Of a DNA stretch of 64,000 nt, positions 1 through 6,255 are shown piece after piece. Under the pieces are notes generated by a model that worked only from the letters and a program-made list of their open reading frames with translations, had not been told where the DNA came from and ran no database searches. Source of the DNA: Duganella sp. Root336D2 (GTDB lineage Bacteria; Pseudomonadota; Gammaproteobacteria; Burkholderiales; Burkholderiaceae_D). Within the stretch, counting starts at the first letter, position 1; the number at the start of each line of letters is the position of its first letter. The stretch spans positions 1 through 64,000 of the forward strand of contig NZ_LMDB01000039.1 in the NCBI RefSeq assembly GCF_001425005.1, read 5' to 3'. The translations under genes were made by a program, and so were the position numbers.

Positions 1-1
1 T

Positions 2-133
2 CCTGCGGAAGCTGCGGCTTCTTTTGGCCTTGATCGCAGCCCAGGCAATGCCGCCGCCGATTCCGGTGGCGTGGACTTGGCGCCGACTCCAGCCCAGGCA
101 TTGCTGAATAACGATTTATTCAGACCGGACTAA
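2..133 (+). CDS. C-terminal fragment of an unidentified protein (cut by window edge)
   Basis: One frame stays open from the first bases of the window to a TAA at 131-133. It encodes an Ala/Gly/Pro/Asp-rich 43-residue tail ending in LLNNDLFRPD. The other two plus-strand frames are stopped early or lack this composition. The low-complexity character suggests the flexible C-terminus of a larger protein whose body lies upstream. No family can be recognised from this piece, and it could be a chance open frame. Confidence 0.4.
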   Translation, partial: PAEAAASFGLDRSPGNAAADSGGVDLAPTPAQALLNNDLFRPD

Positions 134-336
134 AAAACAAAATCAATGAGCCAAAACTTTATCAGGCCTACACGCGGGAAATTGTCTTCATGGATTAAGG
201 CGCTGGCCAGCACAGCCCTTGGTTAACGGGCGTTAAATTTTGGCATTCTGTTCACTTTGAAACAGAAAAACGTTGTTTTTTCTAAAGTTCGTCGTTATCC
301 TCATTCGACGTTGTTCCACTTGAAGAAGGGGAGTCG
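134..336 (+). promoter_or_regulatory. Leader/promoter region of the cytochrome-flavo-oxidase operon
   Basis: This 203-base gene-free stretch is AT-rich compared with its surroundings. It contains an imperfect inverted repeat at 264-283 (AGAAAAA, five-base loop, TTTTTCT) and the 11-mer AGTTCGTCGTT at 286-296. The same 11-mer recurs upstream of the ceramidase gene at 21836-21846. A ribosome binding site, AGAAGGGGAG, lies just before the ATG at 337. The promoter itself is inferred; no convincing -35/-10 pair was identified. Confidence 0.35.
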
Positions 337-693
337 ATGCGAGCGTTGTTGGGCGTGGTGATGGTGCTGGCGGGCCTCAGTGCCTGCTCTGCCGCCAAAC
401 AGGAACCGGCTACGGCCGACCTGCAATGGGCCGAGACTTCCCGGCCAGTCGATGCGCGACTGGCGGAGCGCTACGAGCGCTCTTGCGCCGTGTGCCATGC
501 GCGGAACGGCAGCGGAGCGCCGCTGGCGGGCTTTGCGCCGCACTGGAAGCCGCGCCTTGACAAAGGCATCAATCAACTAGTCCAGCATGCGAGCGATGGC
601 TTTAACGCCATGCCTGCCATGGGCCAATGCAATGACTGCAGCGCAGGCGACTTACGCGCGTTGACGCTCTTTATGGCAAGGAGCGGAACATGA
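337..693 (+). CDS. Cytochrome c5-like lipoprotein
   Basis: A 118-residue exported electron carrier. The N-terminus is a lipoprotein signal peptide with lipobox LSAC (residues about 14-17), so the protein should be anchored to a membrane on the periplasmic side. One heme c attachment motif, CAVCH, is at about residues 50-54. A later MPAMGQCNDCS stretch supplies a candidate Met ligand and the CxxC pair that forms the extra disulfide typical of cytochrome c5. The stop overlaps the ATG of the next gene (ATGA), so the two are translationally coupled. The likely role is accepting electrons from the flavo-oxidase encoded downstream; that partnership is inferred from gene order. Confidence 0.85.
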   Translation: MRALLGVVMVLAGLSACSAAKQEPATADLQWAETSRPVDARLAERYERSCAVCHARNGSGAPLAGFAPHWKPRLDKGINQLVQHASDGFNAMPAMGQCNDCSAGDLRALTLFMARSGT

Positions 694-2057
694 AACAGCG
701 ACGCCTTTTCCTGAAAGCCGGCGCCATGGCTGCGGCGGCTGGCTTGCTCGCCGGTCGCGCCCAAGCTGAGCTGGCACTACCTAGCCCCTTCCGCTGGAAG
801 AACTGGTCGGAAGTGCAGCAATGCCAGGCGCAGGCGCTGGCCACTCCTGCCGACGAACAGGCGCTGGCCGACTTGCTGCGCAATGCCGGCGGTACGGTGC
901 GCTGCGTTGGTGCCGGCCATTCCTTCACTCCCCTGGTGCCCACCAACGGCACGATCGTTTCGCTGGAACGCTTGTCCGGTGTGCTGTCGCATGACAAGGC
1001 CGCCATGACGGCCACGCTACGCGCCGGCACGCGCCTGGCTGCAATTTCGCGCCAGCTGGATGGCGTTGGTTTGGCCTTGCGCAACCTGCCGGATATCGAC
1101 ATGCAGTCGCTGGCGGGCGCAATCAGTACAGGCACGCACGGCACGGGCGCGAACCTGCAGGCCATGCATGCGGATGTAATGTCGCTGCGCCTGGTTACGC
1201 CGCAGGGCGAGGTGGTAGAGTGGGACCAGGAGCGTCATCCGGAGCAAATGGCCGCAGCTCGCGTCTCCCTCGGCAGCCTGGGTGTGATTACGCAGGCGAC
1301 CGTGCGGGTGGTGCCCTCCTTCAGCCTGCACCGCAAGGTTTGGCTACGCCCTGTGGGTCAAATGATGGAACAGGCCGCCGAGCTGGCGCGCAAGCATAGG
1401 CACTTTGAGTTCTACTACCTGCCCTTCACCGGTTATGCGGCAGGCATTGCGCATGATGACTATCAGGGCAGCGATGTGCTGGTGCCGCATTCGCAAGACG
1501 AGGAAATGCTAAGCGACTTGCGCAAGCTGCGCGACTGGCTGGGCAAGTTCCCGGACATGCGGCGCTGGGCGGCGGGCAAGTTGATCGATGAAGACCTCAC
1601 GGAGGAAGCGAAGAACCGCTCGTGGAAACTGCTTTCCACAGTGCGGCCAACGCGCTTCAACGAAACGGAATACCACGTGCCGCGCGAGGCGGGCATTGCC
1701 TGCGTTAAGGAGATCATCGCGGCGCTGGAGAAGCGCAACGAAGTCTACTTCCCCATGGAGTTCCGCTTCGTGAAGGCAGATGATGCCTGGCTCAGTCCTT
1801 TCCACATGCGCGATAGCTGCTCCATCGCCGTGCACGCAGCGCATGGCGAGGCGCATGATTACCTGGTGACCGAACTGGGGCCGATCTTCCGCAAGCATGG
1901 CGGCCGGCCGCATTGGGGCAAGCTGCATAACCTCACGGCGAAGGAGTTGGCAACGCTATATCCGCGCTGGAAGGACTTCCTGGCGCTGCGTCAGCAGATG
2001 GACCCGCAAGGGCGCATGCTGAATCCGCATCTGCGTTCCATGTTCGGGGTGGCATGA
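690..2057 (+). CDS. Tat-exported FAD-linked oxidase, D-arabinono-1,4-lactone oxidase (ALO) family
   Basis: 455 residues. The N-terminus has a Tat signal (QRRLFLKAG, hydrophobic stretch, cleavage near GRAQA), which indicates folded, cofactor-loaded export. An FAD_binding_4 (PCMH-type) domain covers about residues 45-220. GAGHS near residue 77 is the position where sugar-lactone oxidases attach FAD covalently to His, and GTHGTGA follows near residue 148. An ALO C-terminal domain follows, with the family motif HWGKLH near the end. Lactone oxidases of this family oxidise aldonolactones or alditols. The periplasmic location and the coupled cytochrome suggest a cytochrome-linked dehydrogenase rather than an O2-using oxidase. 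The substrate cannot be assigned. It overlaps its neighbours on both sides by ATGA. Confidence 0.85.
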   Translation: MKQRRLFLKAGAMAAAAGLLAGRAQAELALPSPFRWKNWSEVQQCQAQALATPADEQALADLLRNAGGTVRCVGAGHSFTPLVPTNGTIVSLERLSGVLSHDKAAMTATLRAGTRLAAISRQLDGVGLALRNLPDIDMQSLAGAISTGTHGTGANLQAMHADVMSLRLVTPQGEVVEWDQERHPEQMAAARVSLGSLGVITQATVRVVPSFSLHRKVWLRPVGQMMEQAAELARKHRHFEFYYLPFTGYAAGIAHDDYQGSDVLVPHSQDEEMLSDLRKLRDWLGKFPDMRRWAAGKLIDEDLTEEAKNRSWKLLSTVRPTRFNETEYHVPREAGIACVKEIIAALEKRNEVYFPMEFRFVKADDAWLSPFHMRDSCSIAVHAAHGEAHDYLVTELGPIFRKHGGRPHWGKLHNLTAKELATLYPRWKDFLALRQQMDPQGRMLNPHLRSMFGVA

Positions 2058-3343
2058 TGGTGGCGCTGAAACGTCGTGCCGTACTCACTGCCATTGGTGC
2101 CGGGCTGGTTGGTGCTGCGGCGCTGGCCGTTCGTCCGCGCGACAAAGGGGCACCGCATGCAGAGTACTTTTCGCGAACGTCGAAGGCTTTGCGTGCGGCG
2201 GGTATCGCCACACCCACCATGGTGATCGACCGCGATCGCCTGCTGGCCAACGCGCGCCAGGTCATGCGCAATGTGGATGGGCGCTTGCCTTTGCGGCTGG
2301 TGGCAAAGTCCCTACCCTGCCTGCCCTTGCTGGACTTGCTGATGCAAACCATGCAAACGCGCCGGCTAATGGTGTTCAACCTGCCCTACCTGCAGCAGCT
2401 TGCTGCGCAGCGTGGCGATGTGGATCTGTTGTTAGGCAAGCCTTTACCAGCAGCCGCGGCGGCGGAGTTCTATCGCAGCTTCCAAGGTGGGCAGTTCAAT
2501 CCTCGGAAACAGTTGCAGTGGTTGGCGGATACGCCGGAGCGCCTGGCACAGTATCGCGATCTGGCGAAGGCACAGCAACTCGATATGCGCGTAAGCCTGG
2601 AGATTGATGTAGGGCTGCATCGCGGTGGTGTCGATAGCGTACAGGTGCTGCAACAGATGCTGGCAATCCTCAAGGAGGAACCGCGCTTGCAGTGGAGTGG
2701 GATGATGGGCTACGACGCGCACGTGTCCAAGCTGCCATTGGCGAGCCTGCGCGAGAAGGCACTCACGCACGCCAAGGAAATCTATCGTGACTACGCAGGG
2801 ATGGCGACGCAAGCAATGCGGCCCAATGGCAGCCTGGAAGGGCTGGTGTTCAATGCTGGTGGCTCACCTACTTATCGCATGCACGACAGCAGCGGCGCGG
2901 CGAACGAAGTTGCGCTGGGGTCGGCGCTGGTCAAGCCGAGTGACTTCGATGCGGATTTGTTGAAGGACTTGGCACCTGCGGCATTCATCGCTACGCCGGT
3001 GCTGAAGGCTGGGCGGCATTTCCAGATGCCGCGCGGTGTGGAGGCGCTGGGCGATGCGGCGCGGACTTGGGATGTGAACCAGGAACGGGTCTACTTCGTC
3101 TACGGCGGCAACTGGATGGCTGATCCAGTGTCACCGGAAGGCCTGGCACCTAGTGGCCTGTACGGGAATTCGTCGAACCAGCAGGCTTTGCTGGGGTCTG
3201 GCACACAGCAATTGCAGGTCGATGATTTTGTGTTCTTGCGGCCGCGGCAAAGCGAGTCGGTGCTACAGCAATTTGGCGATATCGTTGTGATGGAGGGTGG
3301 AAACGTTACGGTGCGCTGGCCCGTAATGCCTGCTATGCCCTGA
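2054..3343 (+). CDS. Exported DSD1/alanine-racemase-N-type PLP-dependent enzyme
   Basis: 429 residues of fold-type III PLP enzyme (alanine racemase N-terminal domain, D-threonine aldolase / D-serine dehydratase-like). The probable Schiff-base lysine is in LVAKSLPC near residue 85. EIDVGLHRGG and MMGYDAH further on fit the PLP barrel. The N-terminus (KRRAVLTAIGAGLVGAAAL) is a signal or anchor sequence, so the enzyme is probably periplasmic, which is unusual for this fold outside broad-spectrum racemases. The C-terminal region has RPRQSE...FGDIVV where metal-dependent D-threonine aldolases carry an NHxC metal motif, so aldolase or dehydratase activity is doubtful. The gene overlaps the flavo-oxidase gene; a joint periplasmic pathway is inferred. 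ATG at 2054 is chosen for the overlap; ATG at 2057 is possible. Confidence 0.75.
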   Translation: MMVALKRRAVLTAIGAGLVGAAALAVRPRDKGAPHAEYFSRTSKALRAAGIATPTMVIDRDRLLANARQVMRNVDGRLPLRLVAKSLPCLPLLDLLMQTMQTRRLMVFNLPYLQQLAAQRGDVDLLLGKPLPAAAAAEFYRSFQGGQFNPRKQLQWLADTPERLAQYRDLAKAQQLDMRVSLEIDVGLHRGGVDSVQVLQQMLAILKEEPRLQWSGMMGYDAHVSKLPLASLREKALTHAKEIYRDYAGMATQAMRPNGSLEGLVFNAGGSPTYRMHDSSGAANEVALGSALVKPSDFDADLLKDLAPAAFIATPVLKAGRHFQMPRGVEALGDAARTWDVNQERVYFVYGGNWMADPVSPEGLAPSGLYGNSSNQQALLGSGTQQLQVDDFVFLRPRQSESVLQQFGDIVVMEGGNVTVRWPVMPAMP

Positions 3344-3488
3344 TTCCATGTTTCGACTTACCCTTTGAAGTTAGCTTTCTTCCCAGACCTTCGCTCAGCA
3401 CAAAGCACAGCCAAAGAACTGCGGTTTGTATATCAAACTCTAAAAGGGCTCACTCGCGCAATGAACATGGTCGGCATCAGAGCCCCAT

Positions 3489-3746
3489 TCAAATTGACGA
3501 GACAAGCTTTGCGCCACAGCCTGTCCGGTGCCCATCATAGGCAACTTCCTTGCCATTATGGGTTCGCTCGCTGTGGCTTACCTTGATGGGGAAGGTACCC
3601 TTACACTGAGGGCAGAACGTCATGTCGCCGTCAACGGCTACTGGTTTCCCCAGCACCTTGAAATCGCTTGTGGCACTAATGACTTTTCCACCGTGTGAAG
3701 TCTGATCGCCCAAGCGAATGATGCCGCGGCCTTTGCTGTCTTTCAT
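3489..3746 (-). CDS. PAAR-domain T6SS spike-tip protein
   Basis: An 85-residue PAAR protein. It shows IIRLGDQTSHGG, the typical opening of the PAAR fold, then VAVDGDMTFCPQC and a later HRTGCG, which supply the metal-binding His/Cys set. PAAR proteins form the conical tip on the VgrG trimer and can carry effectors. The ATG at 3746 overlaps the stop of the DUF6708 gene by ATGA, which is the reason for preferring it over an ATG 12 bases upstream. The first 16 codons have a second, truncated copy at 5100-5148, evidence of a tandem duplication. It is the last gene of the minus-strand VgrG island. Confidence 0.85.
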   Translation of the reverse strand: MKDSKGRGIIRLGDQTSHGGKVISATSDFKVLGKPVAVDGDMTFCPQCKGTFPIKVSHSERTHNGKEVAYDGHRTGCGAKLVSSI

Positions 3747-4852
3747 ATCGCCCCACAACGATAGGATGCTTCATAGTTCAGCGGAGAAGTATCCTCGGCC
3801 CAGAGTTCTGCATTTCTTGATTCGCTTTTTCCAGACCAACCAATGATTTCCATTCTCGGGAAATGGGGGTATTCGTTTCGACGTTTGGCATGCACCGTTG
3901 CAGCCCATCCGATTGGCGTTGTTCCTGTTGGCTGCGCATGAATTTCGCCAGCGTCCAGGGAACAGAGGCGCTCCACATTGGCCGGCCAGATTGGCGCACG
4001 GCACGTTGACAGTGAAAGTATGCGAAAAAATGTTAGCCCCAGGAAGGCTGGCATAAAAATGGTTCGGAAAACAATGCCAGCGGAGTGATCGATCTCATAT
4101 ACGCAATGCAGAAAAGACTCGCGGATGTCTTCCTTCTCTGACAAGTAGAGCATTGGCGAAGGCAGGTTTTCAGGACCATCGTTCATATAGGTGCAGTAGT
4201 AGTTCCACTGTGCTAATAGGTACTCCAGTCCCAAATCGCCAAGCCAGTCCTTACCAATGGCAAACGCGCGTTCTACCAAACCTGCTTCGTCGAGTACGTA
4301 ACCCATGATCTGATAATTGTTGAAGCCGTTCATCTTCCCCTTGTGAACGCAAAAAATCGTCCTGTCAGACCAAGGAACTTCCCAACAGATGTCACCTGCA
4401 CCAGGCTTTGCTAAGAAGCGGCGACGGCGAATCAGGAACAACTTTTTCTCCTGTCGATGGAAGCGAATCGTGCGACGTGTGAGTGAAAAGAACTCATCTC
4501 GCCCAACATGAAATGTCAGATATCCGAATCCAAGTGCCGCTGGTAGAAAAATTGCAAATATCTGGATCGAACCGGAGATGTCACCGGATGCGAGCCAGTT
4601 CTGTAGGACGGGAGTCATCGAGAAGAAGAAAGCAGCTCCCGTACCCATCAGTGCGATGAAGAAGCCGCCAACAGCCCATTGCCTGGAACAGAATGGCTGA
4701 TCACAGACATCCATATATTTCGAGTTAATTCGAAACACTGTTCCGTCATCCGCACATAACGGGCCGACTTTAATATCAAGCGGAAGCCGATGATTCATAT
4801 TCCACTCGGGAATCGGGTAACCACGCTTTTGCGGAAAAACTCGTTCATCCAT
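3743..4852 (-). CDS. DUF6708-type T6SS-associated membrane protein, copy B
   Basis: 369 residues, a paralogue of the 369-residue protein at 5145-6254. Both begin MDER and share long near-identical blocks (GRDEFFSLTRRTIRFHR, MLYLSEKEDIRESFLHCVYE). Two hydrophobic segments at about residues 60-80 and 98-120 form a membrane hairpin, and a shorter hydrophobic stretch follows at about 265-285. I recognise it as the DUF6708 type found next to T6SS effectors. No enzymatic motif is visible. It could be an immunity or accessory protein for the VasX-like effector encoded upstream; this is inference from position. ATG 4852 lies directly after the scar of a deleted VasX-like copy, with the same spacing seen for copy A after the intact effector gene. 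Confidence 0.65.
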   Translation of the reverse strand: MDERVFPQKRGYPIPEWNMNHRLPLDIKVGPLCADDGTVFRINSKYMDVCDQPFCSRQWAVGGFFIALMGTGAAFFFSMTPVLQNWLASGDISGSIQIFAIFLPAALGFGYLTFHVGRDEFFSLTRRTIRFHRQEKKLFLIRRRRFLAKPGAGDICWEVPWSDRTIFCVHKGKMNGFNNYQIMGYVLDEAGLVERAFAIGKDWLGDLGLEYLLAQWNYYCTYMNDGPENLPSPMLYLSEKEDIRESFLHCVYEIDHSAGIVFRTIFMPAFLGLTFFRILSLSTCRAPIWPANVERLCSLDAGEIHAQPTGTTPIGWAATVHAKRRNEYPHFPRMEIIGWSGKSESRNAELWAEDTSPLNYEASYRCGAI

Positions 4853-4853
4853 T

Positions 4854-5087
4854 TCAGCCCCCGACTGAGTCGTTAAATGCTTTCAACTCTTCTTCATTTG
4901 ATATGTACCTGTCCTGGTCAGCTCCAAAGTGACAACAGCTCAGCCATGTATGAATTTCTGCTTGGCTCAAATAGGGCAATAGCACGGCAAACGCAACTGC
5001 AGCCAAAACTTCGCAGTGTGTATTCGGTTGGACTGAGGTCTTGAGGGCCGCCTTCCACCCGAAACGTTCCCGATAATCCTGGGACAC
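4854..5087 (-). pseudogene. Internally deleted remnant of a second VasX-like effector gene
   Basis: The stretch is a patchwork. 5010-5088 matches at nucleotide level the segment 8550-8632 of the intact effector gene (codons about 28-56). It is joined near 5008-5012 to a match of that gene's last about 50 codons (6256-6410). The join is out of frame. As a result the open frame from a GTG at 5087 reads nonsense for its first part and then authentic effector C-terminus (FAVLLPYLSQAE...YISNEEELKAFNDSVGG). I interpret it as a deletion scar. A 77-residue product with one membrane segment could still be made, but nothing shows that it is. Confidence 0.8.
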
Positions 5088-5088
5088 C

Positions 5089-5148
5089 CTATGCCTGTGG
5101 CGTCTGATCGTCCAAGCGAATGATGCCGCAGCCTTTACTGTCTTTCAT
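5089..5148 (-). pseudogene. Truncated PAAR gene start
   Basis: An ATG at 5148 overlaps the stop of DUF6708 copy A exactly as the intact PAAR gene overlaps copy B. The frame reads MKDSKGCGIIRLDDQT, matching the intact PAAR N-terminus with two substitutions. It then runs off into effector-gene sequence and stops at 5089-5091. Only about 16 PAAR codons survive. With the adjacent effector scar this shows that a unit effector-DUF6708-PAAR was once duplicated in tandem and the middle of the array later deleted. Confidence 0.8.
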
Positions 5149-6254
5149 ACTGCCCTCGCCGGATAGGGTGCCTCAATGTTCAATGGCGATTCATTTCCCG
5201 CCCAAAGTTCTGCATTTCTTGATTCGCCTTGTCCGCACCAATCGGCGATCTCCAGCCGGGGAAAGTGCGGGTACTCATTTCTATGCTTGGCATGCACAGT
5301 CGCTGCCCATCCTATCGGAGTGGATCCCGTTGGTTGCGCGTAAATGTCTTTAGCGTCCAAAGAACAAAGACGTTCCACTTCATCCGGCCAGATTGGCGGA
5401 CGGCACGTTGACAATGAAAGTAGGCGGAAGAACGTTAGCCCCAAGAATGCGGGCATGAAGAGGACTCGAAAGACAATCCCGGCTGAATGATCGATCTCGT
5501 AAACGCAATGCAAAAAGGACTCGCGAATGTCCTCTTTCTCGGACAAATAGAGCATTGGGGAAGGCAAGGAGCCCGGACCATCATTCATGTATGCGCAGTA
5601 GTAGTTCCACTGCGCCAGTAAGTACTCCAGACCGGTGGATTCAAGCCATTCTTTGCCTATGGCGAAATTACGTTTAATTAAACCTGTTTCATCGAGTACA
5701 TAGCCTACGATCTGGTAATTATTTAACCCCATCTTCTTTCCTTTGTTAACACAAAAGACGGTTCTGTCAGACCAAGGAACTTCCCAACAAATATCACCCT
5801 CGCCGGGCTTTTCAAAGAAGCGGCGGCGGCGAATGAGAAAAATCTTTTTCTCTCTTCTATGGAAGCGAATCGTGCGACGTGTAAGCGAAAAGAACTCGTC
5901 ACGTCCGGTATAAAATGTGAGATAACCGAACCCGAGCATCATTGGCACAGACACGGAAAGAAGAGTAAGCGAACCGCCTATATGCTGCGGCCCAAGCCGG
6001 TCATCCAAGTACGGAAGCATCGAGAAGAATAACCCAACTATACAGCCAAACAAGGCCACGAGCGTAGCTGCACCTATCCACTGCCTCGAACAAAATGGCT
6101 GGTCGCTTACATCCATATAAGTCGAATTGATACGGAAAATCGTCCCATCGTCAGCAATCATCGGCCCAACCTTCCCATCAATAGGCAGTCGATGTTTGCT
6201 ATCCCATTCAGGAACTGGCTGCTCGCACTTGTTGGAGAAAATCCGCTCATCCAT
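5145..6254 (-). CDS. DUF6708-type T6SS-associated membrane protein, copy A
   Basis: 369 residues, the same length as copy B when the ATG at 6254 is used. That start sits one base after the effector stop codon (6256-6258) and restores the shared MDER beginning. The most divergent part between the copies is the N-terminal membrane hairpin (about residues 58-120). The cytosolic-looking middle (basic LIRRRRF, WEVPWSDRT, YLLAQWNYYC) is highly conserved. Divergence focused on a membrane segment would fit specificity toward different membrane effectors, but this is speculative. It lies directly downstream of the intact VasX-like gene and is probably co-translated with it. Confidence 0.65.
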   Translation of the reverse strand: MDERIFSNKCEQPVPEWDSKHRLPIDGKVGPMIADDGTIFRINSTYMDVSDQPFCSRQWIGAATLVALFGCIVGLFFSMLPYLDDRLGPQHIGGSLTLLSVSVPMMLGFGYLTFYTGRDEFFSLTRRTIRFHRREKKIFLIRRRRFFEKPGEGDICWEVPWSDRTVFCVNKGKKMGLNNYQIVGYVLDETGLIKRNFAIGKEWLESTGLEYLLAQWNYYCAYMNDGPGSLPSPMLYLSEKEDIRESFLHCVYEIDHSAGIVFRVLFMPAFLGLTFFRLLSLSTCRPPIWPDEVERLCSLDAKDIYAQPTGSTPIGWAATVHAKHRNEYPHFPRLEIADWCGQGESRNAELWAGNESPLNIEAPYPARAV

Positions 6255-6255
6255 C

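Noticed and set aside
3365-3586. Short plus-strand frame of 73 codons
   Set aside because: It overlaps the PAAR gene on the other strand and has no motif or ribosome binding site.
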